From an uncultured Eubacteriales bacterium (GTDB lineage: Bacteria > Bacillota > Clostridia > Christensenellales > Aristaeellaceae): DNA of 17,874 nt. Positions 1 through 6,511 of this stretch are shown here, piece after piece. The stretch is from assembly GCA_900540045.1 (NCBI GenBank), contig UQEF01000062.1, positions 1 through 17,874 of the forward strand. Direction: 5' to 3'. The first letter of the stretch is position 1. The number at the start of each line of letters is the position of its first letter. Both the position numbers and the translations under genes were made by a program. The notes beneath the pieces were generated by a model. That model saw only the letters and a program-made list of their open reading frames with translations, was not told where the DNA came from and ran no database searches.

Positions 1-1423
1 TCCCGCGTCCCACGAAGAACACATGCCGCTTCTGGCTGAGCATGCTGGTAAGGCGCTGGAGCTGTTCTTCCACGGCCAGCGCCTGTTCGGCCTTGCGGGG
101 CAGGTCGGCCAGACCCTCCATCAGTTGTGCCGCGCGCTCCGAAGAGATCTGCCCGCGCAGGTCCGCCAGAGCCACGGCCAGCATCACCATCAATTCAGCC
201 TGGGTGATGTAGGCTTTGGTGCTGGCCACGGCGATTTCCGGGCCCGCATAGGTGTAGAGGGTGTTTTCCTCCCCTGCCTCGCGTGTAATGGTGGAGCCCA
301 CCACATTGCATATCGCCATCACCCTTGCTCCCCGGCGCTTGGCTTCGCGCAGGGCGGCCAGGGTGTCGGCCGTCTCGCCGCTCTGCGATACGGCGATGAA
401 CAGCTCGTTTTCGCCCACGATGGGGTCACGATAGCGGTATTCGCTGGCGATTTCAGCCTCCACGGGCACTCGCGCCAGCCGCTCGATGGCGTACTTCCCC
501 AGCACCCCCGCATGGTAGGCCGTCCCGCACGCCACAATGCTGATTTTGCGAAGCGCACGCGCCTCCTGGGGGGTGACTGGCAGCCAGCTGTACTGACCCG
601 GCGTGCCCGCCCTGGGCGTGAAGGTGCTTTGCAGGGCTGTGGGCTGCTCATGTATTTCCTTAAGCATATAATGGGCATACCCGCCCTTTTCCGCGCTGGA
701 CAGGTCCCAGTCCACGTGGAATATGGCATGCTGCCGGGTTTTGCCGTAAGCGTCATACACGCTTACACCCTGCCGGTCCAAAACGCCAATTTCCTTGTCC
801 TGCAGGAAAATGACATCGCGCGTATGACTCAGCAGCGCCGGGATATCCGATGCGATGAACCCCTCTCCGTCCTTTGCGCCGATCACCAGAGGGCTGTCGT
901 TGCGGGCGCAGAAAAGAGCGTTGGGTTCCTGATCGCAGATCACGCCCAGGGCGTAGCTTCCCTCCAGCATCCCCATGGCGCGGATGAGCGCACGGCGCAT
1001 GTCGCCCTGATAGAGATGGTTGAGCAGGTGGGCGATTACCTCGGTATCCGTCTGGCTGATGAAGCGTGCGCCGGTGCTTTCCAGATATCTGCGCAGGGAC
1101 TCGTGGTTTTCGATGATGCCGTTATGTACCACCGCGATGCCGCCCTTCACATCCGTATGGGGATGGGCGTTGAGATCGCTTGGTTCGCCATGCGTGGCCC
1201 AGCGCGTATGACCGATGCCGATCATACCCTCCACCGGGCTTTGGGCAAGCAGGTTTTTCAGGTTTTCCAGCCTGCCCTTGGCCTTGCGCACACTGATGCG
1301 TCCCTCCGGCCCGATCACCGCCACGCCCGCGCTGTCATAGCCCCGATAAGACAGCCTCTCCAATCCCTCAATAAGAACAGGAGAGGCCTGCTTGCTTCCA
1401 ATATAGCCAACGATTCCGCACAT
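1..1423 (-). CDS. glmS: Glutamine--fructose-6-phosphate aminotransferase (isomerizing), 3' end outside window
   Basis: Makes glucosamine-6-phosphate from fructose-6-phosphate and glutamine, the first committed step to UDP-GlcNAc and peptidoglycan; cytoplasmic. The protein begins MCGIVGYIG, which places the N-terminal nucleophile Cys2 of class II glutamine amidotransferases directly after the initiator Met. About 474 of the usual ~600 residues are visible: the glutaminase domain (roughly 2-230), the first SIS sugar-isomerase domain from about residue 290 (IVACGTAYHAG, then ISQSGETADT near 345), and the ASTKAYITQ signature. The second SIS domain is cut by the window edge. A GGAGG at 1432-1436 lies 8 nt before the ATG and fixes the start. 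The spoIIQ-like gene ends only 45 nt upstream, so there is no room for a glmS ribozyme leader. A good SigA-type promoter overlaps the spoIIQ end. Identity is very secure. Confidence 0.96.
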   Translation of the reverse strand, partial: MCGIVGYIGSKQASPVLIEGLERLSYRGYDSAGVAVIGPEGRISVRKAKGRLENLKNLLAQSPVEGMIGIGHTRWATHGEPSDLNAHPHTDVKGGIAVVHNGIIENHESLRRYLESTGARFISQTDTEVIAHLLNHLYQGDMRRALIRAMGMLEGSYALGVICDQEPNALFCARNDSPLVIGAKDGEGFIASDIPALLSHTRDVIFLQDKEIGVLDRQGVSVYDAYGKTRQHAIFHVDWDLSSAEKGGYAHYMLKEIHEQPTALQSTFTPRAGTPGQYSWLPVTPQEARALRKISIVACGTAYHAGVLGKYAIERLARVPVEAEIASEYRYRDPIVGENELFIAVSQSGETADTLAALREAKRRGARVMAICNVVGSTITREAGEENTLYTYAGPEIAVASTKAYITQAELMVMLAVALADLRGQISSERAAQLMEGLADLPRKAEQALAVEEQLQRLTSMLSQKRHVFFVGRG

Positions 1424-1461
1424 GCCTGATGCCTCCGTCTAAAATGTTATGAAACGTATTG

Positions 1462-1491
1462 CAATGTATCACATTGTATCTTCGCTGTCAA
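1462..1491 (-). promoter_or_regulatory. Putative SigA promoter of glmS with dyad operator
   Basis: On the minus strand a perfect -35 TTGACA (1486-1491) is followed after 17 nt by TACATT (1463-1468, 4 of 6 matches to TATAAT). The -35 lies inside the last codons of the spoIIQ-like gene and the -10 just after its stop. A perfect inverted repeat, CAATGT-N3-ACATTG (1462-1476), covers the -10 and looks like an operator. Transcription would start near 1456, about 30 nt before the glmS ATG. The promoter is inferred from sequence alone; the cognate regulator is unknown. Confidence 0.55.
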
Positions 1492-2191
1492 CCCCCAAAA
1501 AAACGGCGATGGGATCCACCGGACGGCCATCCTTCCAGATCTCCAGGTGCAGGTGCGGCTCTGCGTCGCTCTCCGCCAGCACGCCGTTGCCTGCGTGGCC
1601 GATGGTCTGGCCCTGTGCCACGGGGTCACCCGCACGCACATAGTCCGCGTTGCTCAGCCCCGCATACAGGCTCTGGTAGCCGTCCTCATGATTGAGGCGA
1701 ACACAAAGGCCCAGCTGGTTATCCTCCCACACGGCGTCCACGGTGCCCGCACCGCAGGCCTTGACCACTTCTCCGTACGCCACCTGCAAGTCGATGCCGG
1801 GATGCACCTGCCACACGCCTGTTTTGGAGAAATACTGGGGCTCCGTCACAGAAAAGCCCCGGTCGGTAAAGCCGTTCACCGGCTGGGAAAATCGCAAGGG
1901 AGCCTGCGTGGGCACGGCCAGCTGACCGGCTCCCCGGCTTTCCACCAGGGCTTTGGCATCGCTGAGGGTCTGCGCCCCCTGTGATCCGCCGGCCGCCAGC
2001 GCTTCATCGCCCGTATCCGCTGCGGCAGGCGGCTCCTCCCACTGATCGCGCAGCTGAAAGGTATAGAGCGCGCTGAGCAGGATTACCAGCACGCACACCG
2101 CCAATACGATGTAGAATCCCTGCTTCTCCATCAGGCGGTCATAGCGGGCATAGACGCGGCGCAGCCCTTCCAGAAAGCGATTGTTCTGCAT
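1469..2191 (-). CDS. spoIIQ: M23-family peptidase, SpoIIQ-like (sporulation engulfment)
   Basis: A 240-residue membrane-anchored LytM/M23 endopeptidase. It has a short basic cytoplasmic N-terminus, one membrane segment (about 26-46), a low-complexity linker, then an M23 domain (about 95-230). The zinc and catalytic set looks intact: HPGID with H130 and D134, H168 in NHEDGY, and HLH at 213-215. SpoIIQ is the forespore protein that pairs with mother-cell SpoIIIAH across the septum. B. subtilis SpoIIQ has lost catalytic residues whereas clostridial versions keep them, which fits here. The SpoIIQ call rests mainly on the position directly after spoIID plus size and topology; a vegetative M23 hydrolase is the alternative. 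The start at 2191 (MQNNRF) is chosen because GGAGGG (2198-2203) sits 6 nt upstream; the in-frame ATG at 2209 has no such site. Confidence 0.8.
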   Translation of the reverse strand: MQNNRFLEGLRRVYARYDRLMEKQGFYIVLAVCVLVILLSALYTFQLRDQWEEPPAAADTGDEALAAGGSQGAQTLSDAKALVESRGAGQLAVPTQAPLRFSQPVNGFTDRGFSVTEPQYFSKTGVWQVHPGIDLQVAYGEVVKACGAGTVDAVWEDNQLGLCVRLNHEDGYQSLYAGLSNADYVRAGDPVAQGQTIGHAGNGVLAESDAEPHLHLEIWKDGRPVDPIAVFLGVDSEDTM

Positions 2192-2208
2192 ACACATCCC
2201 TCCGGGCA

Positions 2209-2238
2209 TAGGTTGGCCCGGCGGGAAGCATGCTATGC
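2209..2238 (-). promoter_or_regulatory. Possible SigF-type forespore promoter before spoIIQ
   Basis: In the 51-nt spoIID-spoIIQ gap the minus strand has GCATA (2234-2238), 15 nt, then GGCCAACCTA (2209-2218). This resembles the SigF pattern GYATA-N16-GGNNANANTR with one mismatch and a spacer one short. It agrees with SigF control of spoIIQ in B. subtilis. A weakness is that the implied start site falls close to the ribosome-binding site. Confidence 0.25.
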
Positions 2239-2242
2239 GGTT

Positions 2243-3355
2243 TCAGCGTTTTTCAACCAAAACGCCGGGATAGTAATGCGTGAGGATGGCCCGGTAATCC
2301 GCGCCGTCGGCCGCCATGCTGTTGGCCCCGGCCTGGCTCATGCCCACCCCGTGCCCGTAGCCCCGCTGATGAAAGGTGACGCCGCTCCCATCCATGGACA
2401 TTGTAAACCAGGTGCTTCGCAGCCCAAGTGCCTGACGGAAGGCCGTGGCCTCCACCTCTTTGTCGCCCACCAGCATGGCGGCCACGCGTCCGGTATCGGT
2501 GTACCCCGCCACGGCGAAGGTGCGCTCCACCTCCTGCGCGGTCAGATCCAGGTCAAACGCATCGCCCAGCAATGCGGCCATCTCATCAAAGGTAAAAAAC
2601 GTATCCTGCCGGTAACCCGGTACGCCTTCCTCCCCGTCGCTCTCTACGCTCACCAGGTAGGGCAGCGCCTGAGAAAACACCGTCTGCGCCGCCTCGGTGC
2701 GTCCGCCGCTGATGGCGTGGTACATCACCGTAATGGGCTGTCCGCCGTAGGTAACCAGCTCGTCCCTGGTGGCGGCGACCGCCTGCAGCACGCGGTCACG
2801 GTAGGCGGTATATTCCCAGCCCCACAGCTCGCGGCACTGGTCGGGCGTGGCGTACCCCTGACAATGCGCGCTGTCGGTACAGATGTCCGCACCCGCGTGC
2901 AGCGCACATCCTCCGTTTTCGGTCTGCCATATTGCCCGCGTGCGCGCAGCCACCGCCTGCGCCTTCAGCGCCTCCAGATGGTAGGCGGCGGGCATCTCCG
3001 CCGCCACCACGCCGCAGACGTAGCTTTCCAGCGCCATTTCCACCACGCGCCCCTCCTGGGCCAGATAGACGGAAATTGTCTGCTGGTCCTCACCGTTCAT
3101 CAGCCGGTCCAGCACCTGACCTTCCTCGCCCAGGGCCTCCTCTCGGATGGTCTGTGCCTGCGCTTCCTGCGCTCCCGGCATCCACAGCCGCAGAATGCGC
3201 CCCACGCGCGTGGGCAGCAGCACCCGCGCCTGCCACAGAGGGGTTTGCATATCCTCAAACTGCGTCGCCGTCAAGGGCGCGCCCACCATTCTCCACATCA
3301 GCGCCAGCGCCAGCAGCGCCGCGGACAGCCATACCGGCGGATAGCTATGCCTCAT
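2243..3355 (-). CDS. spoIID: Stage II sporulation protein D (lytic transglycosylase)
   Basis: A 370-residue SpoIID/LytB-family protein. SpoIID works with SpoIIP and SpoIIM in the mother cell, cutting denuded glycan strands during engulfment. The N-terminus has one membrane segment (about 8-24). The SpoIID domain covers about 95-365: the ESYVCGVVAAEMP motif (110-122) carries the catalytic Glu120, a Cys pair C159/C165 sits in ICTDSAHCQGY where family members bind zinc, AISGGRTE is at 214-221, and GHGVGMSQAGA is near 335-345. The start is set at 3355 (MRHSYP) because GGAGGG at 3363-3368 lies 7 nt upstream. The SpoIIQ-like gene follows 51 nt downstream, the common clostridial order, though the usual murA neighbour is not seen in this window. 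Confidence 0.93.
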   Translation of the reverse strand: MRHSYPPVWLSAALLALALMWRMVGAPLTATQFEDMQTPLWQARVLLPTRVGRILRLWMPGAQEAQAQTIREEALGEEGQVLDRLMNGEDQQTISVYLAQEGRVVEMALESYVCGVVAAEMPAAYHLEALKAQAVAARTRAIWQTENGGCALHAGADICTDSAHCQGYATPDQCRELWGWEYTAYRDRVLQAVAATRDELVTYGGQPITVMYHAISGGRTEAAQTVFSQALPYLVSVESDGEEGVPGYRQDTFFTFDEMAALLGDAFDLDLTAQEVERTFAVAGYTDTGRVAAMLVGDKEVEATAFRQALGLRSTWFTMSMDGSGVTFHQRGYGHGVGMSQAGANSMAADGADYRAILTHYYPGVLVEKR

Positions 3356-3412
3356 ACTGCATCCCTCCGCGGCAGGATATGCGCGCTTTTTTCCATCCAT
3401 GCCCGGCAGGGA

Positions 3413-3441
3413 TTGCCATTCGTGCTTCGTTTTTATACAAT
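3413..3441 (+). promoter_or_regulatory. Putative SigA promoter of the D,D-carboxypeptidase gene
   Basis: TTGCCA (3413-3418), a 17-nt spacer and TACAAT (3436-3441) form a near-consensus SigA promoter. It lies in the 124-nt divergent gap, with the expected start near 3448, about 30 nt before the ATG at 3480. An AAGGAG ribosome-binding site follows at 3463-3468. Confidence 0.6.
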
Positions 3442-3479
3442 GGAGCCATGCCTGATGGCGGGAAGGAGCTTAACGAAAG

Positions 3480-4835
3480 ATGAAACGGTTGCTTGCGCTG
3501 CTTTTGGTCCTGACGGTGGCGTTTTGTGCCCCGGCCGCGGCGGAAACGGCGCGCCGCCCGCTTGCTTCCGGCGATACGGGCGACGCGGTGGTGGAATTGC
3601 AAAAGCGTCTCCAGTCGCTCGGCCTGTCCACGGGCGAGGCCGATGGCATCTACGGCAAGCAGACCGCCGCCGGGGTGACGGAGGCGCAGCGCCTTCTGGC
3701 CGCCGCGGGCTATGATGTGGCACAGACCGGAGAGGCCGACGCGGATACCCTGAAGCTGCTGTTCGACCCGGAAGCGGAGGCCACGCTGCGTACCCTGCGG
3801 CTGGGCAGCCGGGGCGACCGCGTGCGCCAGCTGCAAATCCGGCTGATCGACTTAAAGCTCCTCTCCGATGATGCGGACGGCGTCTACGGCGACAATACGG
3901 AAGCGGCCGTGAGGCTGTTTCAGCAGCGCATGATCCAGCTGGGGCTGAACGGTCTGGAGCTGGACGGCGTGGCCACGCCGGGTCTGGTGGATCTGCTCAT
4001 GAGCGACCTGAGCGTATATGGCTTTGAGGCGCCCATCTACTTTGACGAAAGCGCACCCCTGGCCCTGTCCGAAGATGACCTGTATGCCAAGGCCTGCATC
4101 GTGATGGAGGCGACGACGGGCAACGTGCTGTTTGCTCATGAGGCGGACACGCAGCTCTATCCGGCCAGCACCACCAAGATCATGACGCTGCTGCTGGCGC
4201 TGGAGCGCGGCGGCCTGGATCAGGAAATCACCATCCCCGCCTGCGCGGCGGACGTGCCCAAGGACAGTTCCCTGGTGCCGGTCTATGAGGGCGAACAGAT
4301 GCCGTTTCTCGACCTGCTCTATGGCCTCATCATCCGTTCCGGCAACGACGCGGCCAACGCCGTGGCTGAGCTGTGCGCCGGCAGCGTGGACGCCTTTGTG
4401 GCCCGCATGAACGCCCGCGCCTACGAGCTGGGCATGACGGGCACCCATTTTGTCAACCCTCACGGCTATCATGATCCGGATCATTACACCACCGCGCGCG
4501 ACCTGGCCACCCTCACACGGCAGGGGCTAACCGACCCCACCTTCTGCCAGATCGTCACCTGTTTGCGCTACACCCTTCCTGCGACCTCAAAGCGGGGGGA
4601 ACTGATGATCGAAAACGCCTATGAAATTTTTAAGCCCGACTCGCCCTTCTATATCGAAGGTGCGGCGGGCGTCAAGAGCGGATATACGTCTCGGGCGGGC
4701 TTTTGCTACGTGGGCGCGGCCCAACGAAACGGTCAAACGCTGATTGCCGTCATTTTGGACGCCCCCACGCGCAATCGCGCCTGGACCGATTTAAAAAGGC
4801 TGTTTGCCTATGGATTCGCGTTTCTGGAGTCCTAG
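3480..4835 (+). CDS. Secreted D-alanyl-D-alanine carboxypeptidase with two peptidoglycan-binding repeats
   Basis: A 451-residue S11-family penicillin-binding protein that trims the terminal D-Ala from peptidoglycan stem peptides outside the membrane. A signal peptide (1-21, cleavage after APAAA) leads into two PG_binding_1 repeats (about 27-95 and 106-175), each with the typical DGxYGxxT core. The catalytic domain (about 195-450) has all three active-site boxes: S230-T-T-K233, S287-G-N289 and K399-S-G401 (the common KTG box with Ser). The protein ends right after the catalytic domain. It lacks the ~100-residue C-terminal region and amphipathic anchor of DacA/DacF-type enzymes, so attachment probably relies on the N-terminal repeats. 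It has its own promoter and terminator and sits divergent from spoIID; a sporulation role (DacF-like) is possible but unproven. Confidence 0.93.
   Translation: MKRLLALLLVLTVAFCAPAAAETARRPLASGDTGDAVVELQKRLQSLGLSTGEADGIYGKQTAAGVTEAQRLLAAAGYDVAQTGEADADTLKLLFDPEAEATLRTLRLGSRGDRVRQLQIRLIDLKLLSDDADGVYGDNTEAAVRLFQQRMIQLGLNGLELDGVATPGLVDLLMSDLSVYGFEAPIYFDESAPLALSEDDLYAKACIVMEATTGNVLFAHEADTQLYPASTTKIMTLLLALERGGLDQEITIPACAADVPKDSSLVPVYEGEQMPFLDLLYGLIIRSGNDAANAVAELCAGSVDAFVARMNARAYELGMTGTHFVNPHGYHDPDHYTTARDLATLTRQGLTDPTFCQIVTCLRYTLPATSKRGELMIENAYEIFKPDSPFYIEGAAGVKSGYTSRAGFCYVGAAQRNGQTLIAVILDAPTRNRAWTDLKRLFAYGFAFLES
4795..4811 (-). terminator. Weak candidate terminator of the MATE gene
   Basis: On the minus strand, just past the MATE stop, AGGC-AAACA-GCCT is followed by TTTTT and AAA. 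The stem is only 4 bp, so this is a weak candidate. It lies inside the carboxypeptidase coding end. Confidence 0.2.
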
Positions 4836-6241
4836 CGGGCCGCCAGCACGTCCGTATTCTCATCACCCGGCATGTCCGGGTTTTTTTCTGCATTCCGTTC
4901 ATGCGCGGCTGCAAGCCGGCGCATGGCCCAGCCGTAGGCAGGGAAGAGGAACAGGTCCGCCGCCACCCACGCTGCCGGGTTGGCTGCGCACACGGCGATA
5001 TAGCCGAACGCTGGCACCATTACCACCCCTACAATCACGCGTGCCGTCATTTCCAGCACACCGGCGAACACGGCCTGCCGGGTAAAGCCCAGTCCCTGAA
5101 TCAAAAAACGAACGATATTGACAAAGGCCAGCGGGATGTAGGCGGCCGAGTTCACCGTGAGAAACAGGGCGGAGTTTGCAATGACCAGGGTTTCTTTGGC
5201 GTCCATGAACATTTGAGACAGGTTTCCGCCAAACGCCGACAGGACACCAAAGGCCGCCAGCGAATACACGATGCCGATGACCGAACAGCTCTTCAGCCCC
5301 TTGCCGATACGTTCCAGCCTGCCTGCACCCACGTTCTGGCCGCCGTAGGTGGCCATGGTGCTGCCCAGCGCGTCAAAGGTACAGCAAAACAGCTGGCTGA
5401 CTTTGGCCCCCGCCGCCACGCTGGCCACATAGCTGGAGCCCAGCAGATTGACCGACGCCTGCAGCACGATGGAACCGATGGCCGTGATCGAGTACTGCAA
5501 TCCCGTGGGAACGCCCATGCCGATGAGCCTTTTCACACAGGTTTTGTCCAGTTTCCAGTCCCGGCGGGTCAGCACAATCAGATCGCAGTGGCGAATGTAG
5601 CGGACGCACAGCAGCGAAGAAACGGCCTGCGAAATCACCGTCGCCCACGCCGCTCCCTCTACGCCCATGCCAAATGACACGATAAACAGCAAATCCAGCA
5701 CCACGTTGAGCAGCGAGCAGATGACCAGATAGATCACCGGCGTGCGCGAATCGCCCAGAGAGCGAATGATGCTGAACAGCACGTTGTAGATGAACACCAC
5801 CGGAATGCCCAGAAAGATCACAAAAATATAGGCATAGGCGTCATCCACGATATCCGACGGGGTATTCATCCATCCCAGCAGCGGACTGCACAGCGCACAG
5901 ACCACCGCCGTTATGACCAGTGAAAACGTCACGGCCAGCAGGATGGCATTGACCACGAAGCGTTTCAGGCCGGGGTAGTCGCGCTCGCCGAATTTCTGGG
6001 CCACGGGGATGGCAAAGCCGTTGCACACGCCGATGCAGAATCCCAGCACCAGGAAGCTCAGGGAACCTGTGGAGCCAACGCCCGCCAGCGCCTTCACGCC
6101 CAGAAACTTGCCCACCACAATGGTATCCACCATGTTGTATACCTGCTGGAACAGCAAACCAAACAACAGCGGAAAGAAAAATTCCACAATGCGCCGCGTG
6201 GGTGAGCCCTCGGTCATATCCCGGACAAGCGTTCCGGCCAT
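4832..6241 (-). CDS. MATE-family multidrug/cation antiporter
   Basis: A 469-residue MATE-family transporter of the NorM/DinF type, probably exporting drugs or metabolites in exchange for Na+ or H+. It opens with MTEGSPTRRIVEFFFPLLFG, typical of clostridial MATE proteins. It has about twelve hydrophobic segments in two halves, the paired Gln-Asn-Val-Gly-Ala-Gly segment (YGGQNVGAG) in the second half, and the VDTIVVGKFLG motif in helix 2. Substrate cannot be told from sequence. The frame stays open to an ATG at 6325, but 6241 is chosen because AAAGGAGG (GGAGG 6250-6254) is 8 nt upstream and because a strong promoter (6284-6312) lies between the two candidates. The hydrophilic C-terminal tail contains the opposing gene's terminator, and its stop overlaps that gene's stop in one CTAG. 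Confidence 0.95.
   Translation of the reverse strand: MAGTLVRDMTEGSPTRRIVEFFFPLLFGLLFQQVYNMVDTIVVGKFLGVKALAGVGSTGSLSFLVLGFCIGVCNGFAIPVAQKFGERDYPGLKRFVVNAILLAVTFSLVITAVVCALCSPLLGWMNTPSDIVDDAYAYIFVIFLGIPVVFIYNVLFSIIRSLGDSRTPVIYLVICSLLNVVLDLLFIVSFGMGVEGAAWATVISQAVSSLLCVRYIRHCDLIVLTRRDWKLDKTCVKRLIGMGVPTGLQYSITAIGSIVLQASVNLLGSSYVASVAAGAKVSQLFCCTFDALGSTMATYGGQNVGAGRLERIGKGLKSCSVIGIVYSLAAFGVLSAFGGNLSQMFMDAKETLVIANSALFLTVNSAAYIPLAFVNIVRFLIQGLGFTRQAVFAGVLEMTARVIVGVVMVPAFGYIAVCAANPAAWVAADLFLFPAYGWAMRRLAAAHERNAEKNPDMPGDENTDVLAAR
4865..4887 (+). terminator. Rho-independent terminator of the carboxypeptidase gene, inside the MATE coding end
   Basis: ACCCGG (4865-4870), loop CATGT, CCGGGT (4876-4881), then a run of seven T (4881-4887) starting at the stem's last base. 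The T-run occurs on the plus strand only, so the hairpin serves the rightward carboxypeptidase gene, whose stop is 30 nt upstream. The same bases encode KNPDMPG near the C-terminus of the opposite-strand MATE protein. Confidence 0.8.
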
Positions 6242-6283
6242 GCTGGCAGCCTCCTTTGCCAAATCGTAGCTGTACAGGCGCAA

Positions 6284-6312
6284 AGTATACGCCGGTCGAT
6301 GCTGATTTGCAA
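6284..6312 (-). promoter_or_regulatory. Putative SigA promoter of the MATE gene
   Basis: On the minus strand TTGCAA (6307-6312), a 17-nt spacer and TATACT (6284-6289, five of six matches). The expected start is near 6277, giving a leader of about 36 nt that contains the GGAGG before the ATG at 6241. This is one of the best promoters in the window. Confidence 0.65.
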
Positions 6313-6511
6313 GGGCTTTTTCCATGGAAATTCTCTTTTTTTCAAATGCTGCGCCGCGTGCCTTTCCAAAGGCCTCTTCATGGCTGATACGGACCGAAAT
6401 CTACCACATTCTGGTTTTGTAATCATTGTAAAAACACTGTCGCCGACAAACCCGCCTCGCCAAAAATTCATCTTATAGAGTACAAGCAGATACAAAAGGG
6501 AGGGCATGCGG
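6313..6511. other. Divergent intergenic region between MATE and CapA genes
   Basis: This is the largest spacer (6242-6511 including the MATE leader) and is more AT-rich than its surroundings. No credible coding frame was seen. It holds an imperfect dyad at 6415-6433 (TTTTGTAAT-C-ATTGTAAAA) and a perfect 5-bp inverted repeat TGTCG-C-CGACA at 6438-6448. Either could bind a regulator of the divergent genes. No convincing -35/-10 pair was found for the CapA gene; TTATAG at 6473-6478 is the best -10 candidate but has no partner. Confidence 0.4.

Noticed and set aside
23..1429. A 468-codon open frame on the plus strand opposite glmS
   Set aside because: glmS on the minus strand has unmistakable motifs and a good ribosome-binding site. 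The plus-strand translation is His/Arg/Gln-rich with no family features, a usual antisense artefact in GC-rich genes.
1424..1468. A glmS ribozyme before glmS
   Set aside because: The gap to the previous gene is 45 nt, far too short for the ribozyme core, and no such fold is visible.
3356..3400. A SigE promoter for spoIID (GCATGGA-N14-CATATCCT)
   Set aside because: The -35 match is poor and the implied start site falls in the ribosome-binding site. The real promoter could not be identified by eye.
2213..3715. A 500-codon plus-strand open frame opposite spoIID, running into the carboxypeptidase gene
   Set aside because: It crosses a divergent promoter region and overlaps two well-supported genes. 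Its composition is typical of an antisense shadow.
6242..6325. A longer MATE start at 6325
   Set aside because: The extra 28 residues are not family-like, and the likely promoter (6284-6312) lies inside that stretch. AAAGGAGG supports the ATG at 6241.
6450..6490. A SigA promoter for the CapA gene around TTATAG/TATAGA
   Set aside because: No acceptable -35 lies 16-18 nt upstream of any of the -10 candidates.
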